Shown: positions 11,549 to 24,915, numbered from the stretch's first letter. The stretch: DNA of 64,000 bases from Archilochus colubris (GCA_023079485.1 CM041115.1:40372305-40436304), one strand, 5' to 3'. Numbers and translations: made by a program. The notes: generated by a model from the sequence alone, not told the origin.

Positions 11549-14306
11549 ATTTCTGCATGCCTTTTTTACTTGGCATGATACTAGGCCGAGTTTATTGGAG
11601 GAAGACATTTTCCTAGTCACAGCACCAGAAGGAGGTGCAAAGGAGCCTTGTTTCTTAAGGGGCAGAGGACATTGTATGTCTCTCTATTGTAGGCCTTCCT
11701 AGAGTGTATCTGACATGAGAAGCAAAGACTCCATTCATCATGGACATCTTAAAATCTGACTTTGTCTTTTCCATATTGCTGTGGAGAAGGAAGGCAGAAA
11801 GTGAGATCTGCAACTGTAGGTCATCAGAGCACCATTCCAGAATCCAAATGCTTCTTAAAAAACATTGACTGCGAAGTGTCTCTTAGGATAAGAAGAATGG
11901 CTTAGGCTTCTGCTCTGAGCAGCTGGACAGAAAATGAAACCACTCAACTTGTTTTGGGCCCAGAAGTTTGTCAGCCAGAATAATTTCAAAGACAAATCCC
12001 TTAAGAGGCTAAACACTGTCACTGGACCCTGTGAAGGTCCATATTGGATATCAAACTTGGCTTTAATTTGTTGTCTGTCTGGCAGCTATCTGGAAAGATA
12101 TTTTCAGCTCTTGTCATAGATAAAGATTTCTGCTGTATTCATGTTGTTACAATTCTAAAATGTCTGAATTAAAGCTGCAGTTGCTTACTTTTTCTTAAAA
12201 GACTCATTGCTTTTTATTCTAAGTGGAGCTGGTAACACTGATGAGAGTTGAGGTAGCCAGCATCTTCCCATTGTAAGTGTGCCTCCCATTGCTTATGACA
12301 CAGTGAAGCTTTATTTCAGCTTTGACTTTTCCATGCAGAGTGCCACCTGGAGCTGAATTTTGTAATAAAGTTTCAGAAAAACTGGGCTAGACATTCCTAG
12401 AAATGAGATTACACAGAACTATGCTGGATTGTATTAATACATCTTAATTGAAAAGCTATGGAGTCTCCATGCTTTTGAGAAAAGTCTTGAAATTTGTCAC
12501 AGAGATCATTTTTGTGTCAGGGGTTGCCTGTTGCTGTTACTGTGAAGAATGCCTGAATGTAGTCAAGCTATAAGCCCTTGTAAAGGCTCTGTTGGCCCAT
12601 GTTAACTTAGGCACATCAGACTGCAGCAGACAAGTTTCTTGGAAGGTACTGTCTGCTTTGAGAATGTTACAGTCCAGGAACAGTGCTCGACTTACTTTAG
12701 TTTTTGTTACTGGCTCAGAGTCCTCTTTTGAGGTAGAAAGAGGAGAATATTACCCCTAGTCTCAATTCTTCATCAAATAGGCAAGTGAGGAGAAAAGCTG
12801 TTGGATTTTAATATGGTGGGACAAGGAGTCCCTCCAGAGGAGCAGAATAATGATAGTAAATTAGGATAAAGAAGAATGTTTTACATCTAAACAATTGTTC
12901 TGTTAAAAGATAGAATAAATGATGACAATGGAATTTTAATTGATATGATACACCTTTAGAAGACGAATGCCCTTTTAGGAGCACTTTAAATGAGGGAACA
13001 AGAAACTGTTTTTGTTTTCCTGAAAAGGCAATAGTGAATGGCAAACCACAGCTATTTCTCTGAGCCTCTTTTAGACATTATTACTTTCTTCTTCAAAAGG
13101 GAAATGATAATAAAGACATGAAACTTGAAGAGCTATGAAGTATTTTTAAAAATCTGGTACTGGTCTGGTCGGCAGCCGATAGCCATCAGCCGATCTGAAG
13201 CTGCTGCTTCTTGTCTGTGGAAAGTGTCTTTCTGTGGTAAAGGTATGAAGAAAGCTAAGCTTCCTAGTAAAACAAAATCAAACCCTGATTTTTCCCAAAT
13301 GTTTTGATTGCATCATAGAAGTTGGGTTAGTGCAGGTTATCTTCAGAAACCTTCTGTGAATAGCAGTATTAATTGGTGTGCAGGGGTTGGTATGACAGTG
13401 TGCTGTAACTCTAAAAATTAGTCAGTCTGAGAAAAGAGAGTTCTCTGTTTGTGTCTGAGCAATACAGTGTAAAATATCCTTGTCTGGTTTCCACCCTGTC
13501 AGCTTGCAAACTTGGCCTGAGTTGCTATAGCTGCATGGGACTTGTTCCTTCTCATCTGTTACCAGTAACAAATATTCTACAGGCCAAACTATGTCCTCAA
13601 GTGCACTTTTGCCTTGAGTCAATCTGCACAGGTGTGCAACTTTAATAAACAAATGTAGCTGCAATAGAAGGGCTAGAATCTATTTCTCATGCTCCCTTGA
13701 CTATATAAACTCTTCAAAGCTAATCAAAATAAAAGTCTCTTAGTTTCCAAAATGAGTAGGTTGGCCCTGGATAAGCATGTTGCTGGTGTTTTAGTAATTA
13801 ACCTAGCACCTTTTAACAAATATTCATAGGTGTCTTTTCAATCTTTTTTTGTAATTACTTATTCCTTTGACCCCTTTTGAAAGCAAAGTCCCCACACCAA
13901 TGTCCGTCACTGAGTTTTTAGCAAAGCTTTGCTTAACAGAATTAGAAAAAAAAAGGGGGTTTCATACAAACTAATACACATATGTATTTACATAACTTTG
14001 TCTAACTAAATTTTTGCAGTTACTAACATTTCTTCAGAGCATCAGTAAAACTTTGATATTTAGATTACACAGGAAAACCATTCTGGTCAATTCTAGTATC
14101 TACAGAAGATTTTGCTTTCAGAAGCACTCTGTATAAAGAAAAATGACAGATTCAGGCTTTTCACCATTGTGCAGTTAATCACTATAGAACATGTGTAGCT
14201 CTACAGTAGTTTATCCCCATAAATTTAATATGTCCCCATTACTGGCATAGTTAGTTTTAGTCTGTAGTAATTTTATATTAGGATAGCTTTAGGCTCCTGC
14301 TGCCTG
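11549..14306. other. Unique non-coding DNA
   Basis: No recognisable feature. Open frames on opposite strands overlap one another (13422-13664 minus, 13451-13645 plus), as random frames do. Confidence 0.55.
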
Positions 14307-14322
14307 AAAAAAAAAAAAAAAA
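14307..14322. repeat. Poly(A) run
   Basis: About 16 consecutive A. No polyadenylation signal or recognisable retrocopy adjoins it on the plus-strand 5' side. Confidence 0.9.
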
Positions 14323-17300
14323 GGACAGAGATTTCTTGCTCAGTTGGCACCTTTTGGAAGGCTGGCTCACAAAGGACTTGTAAATACCAACAAGAGTTGA
14401 GATCTGATCCATCATGGTTAGGTTTACACATGGAGCCTGAATGTTCAAATACTTTATAGGCCCCATACAATGAGCAGGTAAAGAAGAGAGGTAACAAAAA
14501 TGAGTAGGATTTTTCTTCTAATTTATGATGTCTTCTAACACTAAAATAAATAGTATTCTTGGAGAAGCTTGCAATATATTTAAATTAAATACTCAAATTC
14601 CTATATGTGGGAGTTGCAAAAGAACTTAGGAAAAAACTAAAACATTTTAACCCCTGATGTGAAACTGTTTGAGACCCTTGACACAGAAACATCTTTACAG
14701 GACATTTAGTTCAAAAGTTCCCTGTTAATACTCTACCACTTTGAAAGTACAGTTCTTGAAAATAGGAGATGGCAGTTTTTATAAAGGCGTTTTGTACTTT
14801 CCAAGACAGTGATGAGTAAAAGGGTGTGAGGGTGAAATTACAGCTTCAGATGTGCTTTTTTTTATGCTCTGGGAAGTTCACTGCTGCCCATGGAACACTG
14901 TATGTGAGGGGCTTGTCTTTCCATAACTCTTGGCTGTGCAGGGTGGGTTGTGGACAACTGTCTTGATTTGTCTTGGACAGTGGCAGCTTGAGTCTGGTTG
15001 CAGATTGCCCAGCAGAGTGTGCTTGCAATGAAGTGGCATTTACCCTTTGAATATTTGAAGTTATTTTACACTGTGCTATTCTGAGCCCTGATCTTCCCCT
15101 AGCCCTGTCCTGTCCCCCATCCTCCACTCTCTCCTTACCATCTTTGATCCTGGCAACAAAAGTTCATTCCATAGCTCAGGTCAGACAGAAATGATGCATT
15201 GCATCACAGCTGCTTTTATGAAAGTGTTTATTTCATATCTGAAATGTTTTTATATACATTTGCTCTGCTATGACTTGCAAGAGGAGAAAGAAAGCAGTTT
15301 TACTGGAGGCAAAACAGCCACCTGTGAAAACTAATTGCGTAGGTTGCGTTGTGCTGGTATCTCTGGGAATAATCCATCAGGAAGAAAGTAAATATCCTTA
15401 ATCTGCTAGGAGATCACCTGTATGCCAAAATGATCTTCTTTATCAAAGTGGTGATTGAAATATCCCTTCAGATTTGCGGTGGTATGTGTATGGGGGGAAG
15501 AAAGGGAAGGAAGTGTAATTCCTGTAGGGGCAGGTGCCTCATCCCAGCAAAGCATATAGACAAATGAAAAATGACGAACTTGAGAGGCTCCAGCTAAATT
15601 GTCTCATTAAAGAATGTAATCTAATATGCTTGATATCCAGTTACTTGCAAAGAAGAATTTCAAGAGACCAGGCTGCTTGTCAGCTTTGTCTTTTTTTTTT
15701 TTTTTCCTTTTTTTTCTTAAATTTCAGTAAGATGAGGCTTGCAGTGTCAAGTTATGCCCCTCTCCTCACTCCTGACACAAAGTTCTGCTCACCGTCAGCT
15801 CTTCAAACATGTCACAGTAGACTTAAAAGAAAAAAACAGTTTAAAAAATATAGAGCTCTAAGGCAGTTCAGCTGCCTGCCACCCCTAGGTGTGTTTTTCA
15901 CCCAGTCCTGTGAAAGCAGGCCACAGAACTGTTAAAAAAATCATCAGGGCATTTCTTCAAGGCATGAACAGGAACAACAGCTTTGTTTCTGTCTCCCTGC
16001 TCCCTGGACTGCAAGGACTGAGTGCCTGGTGCTAGGTTCTGTGTCCCTGTGTTGGGGCACGGTGGTGTCTGGGCTCTTTGTGAGCCTTCTGAGCAGTGTA
16101 AGGACCTGCACCCAGGACTCTGCTTGGTTTACTGAGACCCCAGGGGCCATGGTGTTTGATTGGCAGTTCAGTCCTGTTGTCTGGCTGTCTCTTCATTCCA
16201 AGAGTAGATGACTTTTTCCTTTGTTTTTTGGTCTTCAGTGTCATTATGCCTTGGAGACTGACCTGTCCAAGACATGACCATATCTCTACAGTAACACAGA
16301 AACTTGCTTCTGACTCCATTTCTGTAACCCATGCCCACTGTTTTCGGACATCCCTTCACTGACAGCTTTTCCAACTCAACCATTTACCTATTTTTGGAAA
16401 ATTTGAAAGAGAGGTTGTGAGGACCCCATGGACAGAATGATAATTAATTGCATTTCTGACCTGCTTATAAGAATGGGGTAATTCAATAGAGATTAATCCC
16501 TGCCATATAGACTCAGTGTAAGTGGAATACCTTACAGCAAGTTATGAGTAAAAACATTTTTCAGTTCTGTGTTTTAAGCAAAGTATAAAAATGTATTTCC
16601 TCCACCCCTTTCCTTAATCTTAACCTCAATTTAACAAAATTAAAGTTGGAATTCGCAGGGAAAAAGTACCAGCTGGTAAGAAATAACAGCATGAAAGTAT
16701 TTGGCTTGTCTTGTGGCAAGTGTTGTGGTTTCTAGTATTAAAAAAAAGAGAATAACAGAATATTTAGTAATAGCAGACAGTCTCTGTATGAAATGCATGT
16801 ACTAGACACTATTTTGTTAGAAATGAATAACCAAAGAAACCAGAGTGAAAGTGACCTTGAAATCTAGAATTGTCTCTTAGTATTATACCACTAATAAATT
16901 AATTTTATCTTTGGAACTGGTAGTGGTGGATACAAGTAACAAGGCAGAGATACCAAAATGACAGGTTGTATAAAGTATTGGGAGATTTCATAAAATACTG
17001 GACCAGATGAAGTCATCGAACAAGTTATTATTGGCAGCTAGAACCCCATTTCATTAAAAGTTTACATTTTTCAGTTAGTATGACTGCCTTGTGTAGTTAT
17101 AGGAGTTAAGCTGAGGAAAAACAGCTTACGTGGAAGTGAAGACTTCTGAAATCTTAAGTAAAAGCTCCATGCTTTGCATCCTAAGTATCCAGATTTCTAA
17201 AAGATTTGTCCTGTCATGAGTCATGGTTTTGCTTAACTTCCATATATTACAGGTGTACTTGATCTTTCTGAAGGATAAGTGACATTACCATGAAAAACAT

Positions 17301-18330
17301 TCATTATCAGCTGGTCCCTGATATTGTGTGTTATGGTATACCTTTTTTAACAGGATTTAGAAAAACATACTGCTAGCCTAGTTCCCACCAGGTGGAAGAG
17401 TGCTAAACATGAGTGACAAAAAAATGTGCCTTCCTATCAAACCAGTCCAACCATGTGTTAATTTTTTAATTTTTGAAAATTAAATGAATGGAACTTTTTA
17501 CCTTACTTGTTTATTAATGGACTGCTAATGTTTTTTAACTTCTAGAATTTGACAGATTATTATCCTGTTACAGCCGTAGCTGCTTATTCAAGTTATCAGA
17601 AATGGTTGTCATAGGTGCAACCTTATACCCGTTCCCCTTAACACTAGGGAAGAGACAGAAGGGCCACTTGTTTAAAGTCTCAAATGCTGGAAGGGAGGAG
17701 GATGTTGCTGATGCCAAAGAAATCCGAGAAACACACACCTGTTGTTATTTCAGAGTGCTGTGCTTCTACTGATAATTGGCTGAGGTTTAAAGTTATGTAT
17801 GATTTAACTCTAATTCATAATTCCACAAGAGAGTTACACACTAGGGTGAAGAAGGACAAGTCAAAAGCCAAGAAGTTACAGACTATTAGGTCGACTTCAG
17901 AAATTGGCAGTGGTCCATCAAATGAAAAGAAGTCCCCACATTTTTGCAGGGAACCAGTGGCACAGATCTACAGGAACAGACATTTGAGCCAGAGGGGTTT
18001 GGGCCTTCGTTTCAACCCCGTCTGCTTTTGTCACCCATCCATCCTGACATGCTCACTTTATCAGCCAGAGATTTATTTTTTTGTTCCATTACTCTGTGTC
18101 TGTGTTGTGAGAATTCCTAGCTTTTTAAACTGTTCTGGGCAGCTGTGTTGGGCCTGAGGCTCTAGCTCAGTCTTTAAAGCCAATTTTTTTACTATACTCA
18201 TGCTGCTTTGTGTCTTGCATCACGCTCTTTTGCATCTCACACTGGTGAACATAGCTTACTGAAAACTACTTTGGCACCTCAGGACCAACCATTACATCAG
18301 ATATTGTCTATATGTTTTGTGTTAAAAATA
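14323..18330. other. Non-coding DNA with the longest unrecognised open frame
   Basis: A pyrimidine tract (15691-15718) is followed by TTTCAG, giving an excellent splice-acceptor-like signal before a frame open to 15935; the peptide is not recognised. A 157-codon frame at 17684-18157 (plus) is the longest in the window. It has no family resemblance, no signal peptide and a cysteine-rich, low-quality C-terminal part, and I treat it as chance. No other feature seen. Confidence 0.45.
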
Positions 18331-18365
18331 CCTGCCTTGCCCTGCCCTGCCCTGTCCTGCCCTGC
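18331..18365. repeat. CCTGC pentamer tandem repeat
   Basis: Seven contiguous five-base units, mostly CCTGC with variants CTTGC and CCTGT, 35 bases in all. A short minisatellite-type array. Confidence 0.93.
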
Positions 18366-21300
18366 AAGCTTTTTTGAAACAATGGACCTTTAAAGCTGAA
18401 GGCAGGGAAGAAGGGTAGCTCCATGACTTTTTCTTCTGGCATGAGGGTGCTGTAAATACTCTCCAGCCTATCTTCCTTTCGTCATATTTTCCCTTCTTCT
18501 TCCTGTTTCTTCTCCCTGTAGTACAGAGGGCTCTCCTTCTAAACATACACCTGTCGGACAAAGTTGACCCGGTTTAGGTCCGCTTTGCTGGACAAAGACA
18601 GTTCAGAACCTTAACTGCACCAGTGTCTTATCAGGGGAGTGTTATTGAAGAAACATAACCCTTTTAAAGTGGAAAAGAAACCCAGTTCTTTTTATCATCA
18701 TTGTAGCATTTCACTTTGCAAATGTTTAGTATATCTACAGTGTGATGTATGCTATTGAATGTATCAGATAAGAGTGGTCAGGTCTGTGTCTTTTGTTGGG
18801 TTAAGTTTGAAGGCAGAAGAATCCTTTGTGAGAAACATACCACATGGACATCACTTTCATTATGTCTTTTCAAATTGAAATTTCCTTAGATGTTCAGTGA
18901 ATATACATTCTGGTAGGATTTTTTTTCCCATTCCATATGCAGAATTATAGATATCTTGCTGGTTTGCGGTCAGCTCTCCCAGGAGCAGTAATGTGGTGTC
19001 ACCTCTCTCTTTCAAAATACTTAGAAAGGTACTTTCCAGAGTGAGATTGGATCAGTCCAATCGTCACAGCAGTTTTTGTGTAGTGAAGGCAATAGGCCTG
19101 AAGTCCTCTGACTGCAAAAACACAGGCTGCAGAGGGGAATTGTGCCTTCCTCTGTCTGCAACCCCTGGAAGCTAATGCAGGCACAAGCCTTGCTGAGCTG
19201 ATGCCATTTGTTTGCATACCATTTGCAGCAACCTGAATGACTGGTTATTCTGGTCCGGAGAAAACAGCACTGACATGTGATTCTGGCAAAATGAGCCACA
19301 CTGGATCCTGGCCTTCGAATACCCAGGGGGCTGGCAGCAGTCTCAGGGGTTGGCCGGCAGCCCCATTGAGCTCGCTAGTAATCAGTTGACTGCAGAGCTG
19401 GACAAGCTGCCCTACTTTCTCTGACAAGCTCTGTCTAAAAGAATGATGGGCAGCCTGCCACTGGTGCTCTTTAGTGGAGTGGAGTTACTGACGATTAACT
19501 GTTTAGCAGCTCAGCACAGACGGCGCTTCCCTTTGAAGAAGGGAAGTTGCGGAAGACATTGTTGAGTAGGGATGCCACCTCTTTGTATCACTTGTTGCAT
19601 ATTTTAATGTTCAGAAGAAAGGCTTTCTTTTTCTTCCCCAGTGCCCTTCTAGCCAGATTTCAGAGAAATGCCATTTGTTTTCCTTTGAAGTTTCTAAGGT
19701 TTGCTTTATTTTTTTAATGAAATGCAACGTGCTGCTAATTACTCAAACACTAAGATCCTACACTGCTGAAGTCCCTGAAGGAAAGCTAGACAAAAGAAAA
19801 GTCAACTCTTTGAAAGACCTAGAATATTTTGTATTTATTTGACAGATGCAATCACGTATATTTCTGCAAATGAAACTTTTGATGTGTCCTCTACAAAAGA
19901 CAATTTGGAATATGTGGGGTAGGGAGAGAGTTATGTTTGTGACTAGCTTTGAAAACCTCATTGACATAAACATGAGACTGGCTGTTGGCTATCTACAGTG
20001 TAATGAATGAGCCATAACTATAAAGAAGAAAGGTTATATTGAAAAGTCTGTTTATTGGGTGATGCTATGATTTGATGGAAATACAGTTCTCGTACTGTCC
20101 CATCAAAAGCAAGGAACTGCTAAAATAAAGACTGTCAAGTATTTATTCAGCAGTCATTTTGTATAGTATTTTGCTTGATAATGAGATTTTTTCTGAGATA
20201 CATTTTTCTTTTAGTCCATAATAATTTAAAACACACCACTGGACATTTTAGATAGACTTCTGAAAGTATCACAGTTTAAGCTAACTAATTCAAATTCTTA
20301 TGAAGTCAGTGGAAGCCTTTCTGGACTTTTATCTCTCTGGAAATTAGGAGAAATATAAAAGCTTTTAATCCTTCAGTGTCCTTGTATTCCACCTGCTACA
20401 TGTGTAAGCACAATGTCAAATCTGTAGGTAGTGTAGATGGCATACTTTTGCATTAGATACAAGGTAATTTAGCTGGTTCTTTGAGCTTGTCGCTTTTGAA
20501 AATTATTTTCCTCTCTGTTAAGAAAATGGCAGGCAGAGAAATGCAAAGATACAATGGCATTCTGAAGATACCTTTTGATGCTAATAGATTCTTTTGACAC
20601 ATGTATGTTAAAGATTTCCATTTAAATACTTTCAAAAATCCCTATGTATATGGTCTACCATCCCCTCTTCTGCTATGAATGCAAATACTTGGTCTCCACT
20701 GATTTATAGGACAATATAAATGTGACAGTTCGGCCAGTGAATGGCAATTTGAAGATACTCTTACTACATTTAGACAGCATACACACCATTTATTTTGGTG
20801 TTTCTTTCAGAAGTCTTTCTCATGTTTCTTGAAACTTCAGTGTAACCTTAGTCTTAAGCCTCTTTGGTTTAGGTAGTAAATACAAATGGCTGCCTGGCAG
20901 CCATTGGTGATCGGTTGAGTGACCAGTCATTACAAATATCTTCCATCAACTATCTGCTAAGAGATGAGACTTTCATAAATCCTGTGATAACTTAAAACCC
21001 ATTGCCTTAGCACTTCATCTGGAAGCATGTATCTCCATCCCACCCAGTGTGCCATTGAGAGATGATTTCCTACTCGTGAGTGAGAATACAGCAAGAATGC
21101 AAGCAGCCATCTCCTCTAAACACACCTGTACTTGTTTCTCTGGCTTTTAAATTCTGACCTTTAATTGTTTCTCTAACTTAGAACACATCTTCATTTTGAT
21201 GGGTCTAACTGTAACAGAAAATTGGTAGTGGCAGGATTTTTAATTAAAGGCAATACCGTAAAACTGTTTATATCCCATAAATATTGCAGTCATTCTTTGT

Positions 21301-22684
21301 GAGCTTCACTCACTACAAATGAAAAAACAGACTATTCATACAGAGGTAAGCCATATGTGGGCACTATTTTAAAGTTTTTAAATTTATGCTAGTCTTAATC
21401 ATAGCACCAGCCACGAAGATACTTCTAGTGAATAATAGTAGCCAGATTTTGAAAAGATGGTTTGTTCTTTACTCATATACACTCCTTCCTCTGTGGTGTA
21501 GCTTTATGAGGGAGGAGAATATGAAGAGTTATCCTCTAATTGATATGCTCCTGCAGTGCATTCATGCATAATTCAAAAAAGAGAAGTTGATTGCATATTG
21601 CAGCGTAAGTGCTGATTTATGGTTCCTATTTTAGTTGTACATTTCTAATGCTCATGAGATAACTTTACTCAATTAAAGAAAAACCCTGCAAGTTAATTTC
21701 TTTGTCAATGCAATTTTGGAGAACTGTCATTTGACATATCTCAGAAACATTTTTTTTTTATTATAATGTAGGTGTCTGTATATCCTGGCAGAAACATTCC
21801 TTTCATGTCTGTATTTCTGAGCCTCTGTTTTAAGACAAATTACAGTACACCATTGAAAGATGGTTGTTTCATCCATGTAACTGTATAATTTTATTCTTTC
21901 TCTTTTGGACCATTAAGCTAAAAAAAATGTCGTACTTCAGTGGGCTACTGTGAGAAGGGGGGGTAAAAAAAAGGCAACTAAACTTGGAAGTCATATTTAC
22001 TTTTGCTTATGGACAAACAAATTATTTTATATCGAATATATGTTCATACTCTTAATAATGCTAAAAAATGCTACTGGGGATTGTAGGTGTGCAGATACTA
22101 TACATTTTGTGGGGACAGGAGAGTTTACTTGACTTCTCTGTAGAGTCATTAGAGCATGTGGAATCATCCAGAGTAGCTAATTTTATTAAACTTCTCTGAC
22201 TGAAGATATTTGCAGATACTGCAGTTATTCCCCAGTGATTTGCAAACCATCAGTGCATTTCTGAACATGACAGTTTATAAAGATTTCAGTTGTTCTATTT
22301 CAGTACTTCAGTGTGAAAGAGTATTTCAGACATTAACATTTTCTTGAAAGTTTTATTTCCCCAATTTTTATTCAACAATGAACTGAATAAAATGAATTCC
22401 CATGGAGTAAAAGTATGTTGTAAGGTCTTTGACTGATACAGAATAATTGCTTTGTTGATTGTATATCCATTCATGATAAGATATGCATAAGAATAAATCT
22501 GGTACAGAAGTATAAATAATACTTATCTTTAAGCCAGCATCTGTCATCTGCTTCAGCAGACAGTGTTTTCTTTCATTCCTGCACAAAAAGAGCTGAGAGA
22601 TTTATGGAGCAGCTTTGTTTGTGCTCTGTGATGCTTAATCAATTTTTATTAAATTCTAAATTAAAACTTGGCTTTCATCATAGC
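18366..22684. other. Unique non-coding DNA
   Basis: No gene or interspersed repeat recognised. The part around 18990-19560 is richer in G+C than its surroundings and carries several CpGs. Overlapping frames on both strands there do not form a recognisable protein. Confidence 0.5.
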
Positions 22685-22758
22685 TTTTTTTTTGCTTTTT
22701 TTTTTTTCTCTTTTTTTTTTTTTTTTTCCTCTTTTTTTCTTTTTTTCCCCTTCCCCCA
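22685..22758. repeat. T-rich pyrimidine tract
   Basis: More than 70 bases of almost pure T with a few C and one G. It lies about 250 bases upstream of the CR1 element. Read from the minus strand it encodes only lysine-rich low-complexity sequence. Confidence 0.95.
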
Positions 22759-22994
22759 GTAGACATATCTGATATATTGAGCAGGAGAAAGGCTAATGAC
22801 AGCCACAAAGTTTATGCATAGGTGGGAGGGTTTCAGTGCTGAACTCCTGAGCACTTTGCTGTCAGTGGGGATACCCTCAGTCATTTTTCAGAATCTGCAA
22901 AGGTATTTCTGTGTTAAGACTGTGATTTTCAAGAATGCAATTAAGCTAGAGCAATCTTGAACATATTAAAATCTTTAGGCTTCCTTTTCAGTAT

Positions 22995-24296
22995 CCTCCT
23001 AGAATACATGCTAAGGCACACGGAGGATGGGGAGTGATTTAAGACGGCCAGCATGGCTTTACTAGGGGCAAATCCTGCCTGACCTACCTAGTGGCTTTCT
23101 GAAATGGAGTCACTACACCAGTCAACACAGGAAAAGCAGTGGATGGCATCTATCTGGACTTCCACAGGGCCTTTGACATGGTCTCCAACAATACCTTAGT
23201 CACCAAGATGGAAAGATGATGGGTGGACTGTTAAGTGCATAAGGAAATGACTGAATGTTTGCACCCAGAGATTTAGTGGTTAATGGCTCAAAGTCCAGGT
23301 GGATACCAGTGACAAGTGGTGTCTCTGAGGGTTCCATGCTGCTACCCGTACTTTTAGGTACAGGTCTATACAACCTATATACAGGTATATACAAATTGAT
23401 ATACATCTATATCAACGATTTAGACAGTGGGATCGAGTGCACCATCAGCAGGTTTGCGGATGACACCAAGGTGAGTGGTGCTGTCAATAAGCTGCGATGT
23501 CATCCAGAAAGACCTGGACAAACTGGAGAGGTGGGCAAAGGGGAACCTCATGAGGTTTAAAAAGATCAAGTGCAGGGTCCTGCACCTGGGTCAGAACAAT
23601 GCACACTATCAGTACAGGCTTGGGGATGAGGTTTTTGAAAGCAGCCCTGCAGGAAAGGACTTGGGGGTTCTCATGGATGAAAAGCTGGACATGAGCCAGC
23701 AGTGCTTGCTTGTATCCCAGAAAGCAAATTCCATCCTGGGCTGCATCAAAAGATGCATGGCCAGCAAACTGAGAGCAGTGATTCTGCTACTTTGCTCTGC
23801 TCTGTTAAGACCTCACATAGAGTGTTGAATCAGATCTGGAGCCATCAGTACAGGAAGGATATGGACCTGATTGAGTGGGTCCAGAGGAGGGACACAAAAA
23901 TGATCATGGGGCTGGAATACCTTTCCTGTGAAGGGAGGCTGAGGGAGCTAGGGTTGTTCATCCTGGAGAAGAGAAGGTTCTGGGGAGACCTCATAGCAAC
24001 CTTCCAGTGTCTGATGGGCTGTTTGCAAAGGCATGTAGTTATAGGACAAGGGGCAATGGTTTTGAATTAGAGAAAAGTAGATTTAGATTGGATGTTAGGA
24101 AAAATTTATTTACCATGAGGTAAATGTAAAAATGGAACAGGTTTCCCAGGGTGGTAGTTGAGGCCTCATCCCTGGAGGCTTGAAGAGGCCCTGATCTAGT
24201 TCAGGGTGTCCCTGCTTACTGCAGGGGTATTGGACTATATGACCTTTAGAGGTCCCTTCAAACCCAAATTATTCTATGATTCTGCGATTCTATGAA
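22995..24296 (+). mobile_element. 5'-truncated CR1 LINE with decayed reverse transcriptase
   Basis: CR1 is the dominant non-LTR retrotransposon of birds and other sauropsids; its ORF2 encodes an endonuclease and reverse transcriptase. This copy starts inside the reverse-transcriptase region (5' edge uncertain, about 22,990-23,030) and runs to the ATTCTATG-type terminal repeats at about 24270-24296. It ends without a poly(A) tail, as CR1 does. Seen directly: FADD catalytic box at 23453-23464, NLMRF at 23544-23558, KCRVLHLG at 23568-23591, [14 protein letters not shown] at 23655-23696, and the untranslated tail with a GGACTATATGACC block. The coding frame is broken by frame changes near 23,490 and 23,827, and an early stop truncates the C-terminal end. 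It is immobile. Confidence 0.96.
23255..24070 (+). pseudogene. CR1 reverse transcriptase fragment, frameshifted
   Basis: Three overlapping open segments (23255-23560, 23475-23828, 23702-24070) carry consecutive parts of one CR1 reverse-transcriptase C-terminal half. The first holds the FADD box and the C-terminal end of the palm domain. The second holds the thumb-side conserved CR1 block around [14 protein letters not shown]. The third holds the terminal block around MDLIEWVQRRD and RLRELGLF. Switches between frames show a deletion near 23,488-23,500 and a probable single-base loss near 23,827. An A+T-rich insertion or local duplication lies just before the FADD box (about 23365-23410). It is not functional. 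Confidence 0.93.
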
Positions 24297-24412
24297 TATA
24301 ATTATTACTGATCTTTGCAAGAAATCTCTGGAAGAATCGTACTCCTATTAATTTTCAGATAGTGTTTATGATTCTTTTAATCAAATTGTGTTTATAGATA
24401 GATTTTCAACTT

Positions 24413-24600
24413 CATGGCACTTTAAAACATTAGCTAATCCATATTATACACCAACATATGTAAATAAGTAGCAGTATCTCCATTTTACAGATGAAGAAAT
24501 TAAGGCAGAAGTACTGTTACTTCGGGAGGGTCATATCTCTTCCAAGAGGCAGAGTACAGACTATAGGAATGCTGGAGTCCTCTGTTTAAACCACATCTCT
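24413..24600 (+). mobile_element. Probable MIR-type (CORE) SINE fragment
   Basis: The sequence CATTTTACAGATGAAGAAAT (24481-24500) is close to the best-conserved part of the MIR consensus. It is followed at the right distances by segments resembling the MIR GGTCACACAGCT, GGCAGAG and CTGGAGTC blocks (about 24530-24580). It is preceded by an ACTTTAAAACATTAGCT stretch matching the MIR segment before it. MIR elements are tRNA-derived, mobilised by L2-type LINEs, and very old. The copy is diverged and incomplete, and it lies about 120 bases beyond the CR1 3' end. Assignment is by recall of the consensus, not alignment. Confidence 0.72.
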
Positions 24601-24915
24601 TTCTCATTACACTAATAAATAATTGACACATATCACATACACACATTTTATTTTTGAACTTTAGATACATGAAATAAATGAGTTATCTGAGATACAGAAA
24701 TGTGGTAGAATTTGTTAGATAAGGTGAATAAAGCATTAAGAAGTCAGTTTGGATATGATTTTTTGCTCTGAGTCAGGTCAGTGTTCATCTTTATTTCATA
24801 CATCAATGGTTCTGTGTGAGCAAAGCTAAGAGTAAGGCACAAATCAAAGGTAAGAAGATAGAATTAAAATAATTTGTTAATTTATTTCTTCCACAGTAGA
24901 AACACTTGGGCTATT

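Noticed and set aside
17684..18157. Longest open frame in the window, 157 codons, plus strand
   Set aside because: No recognisable domain, no signal peptide, no splice or promoter context, and irregular composition. One frame of this length in 64 kb is compatible with chance. A protein search would settle it.
19300..19325. tRNA B-box-like CCTTCGAATACC
   Set aside because: No A box at the right distance and no cloverleaf can be drawn.
23702..24070. 122-codon frame as a separate gene
   Set aside because: Its start is out of frame with the CR1 reverse transcriptase; from about 23,830 onward it is simply the continuation of that pseudogene after a frame change.
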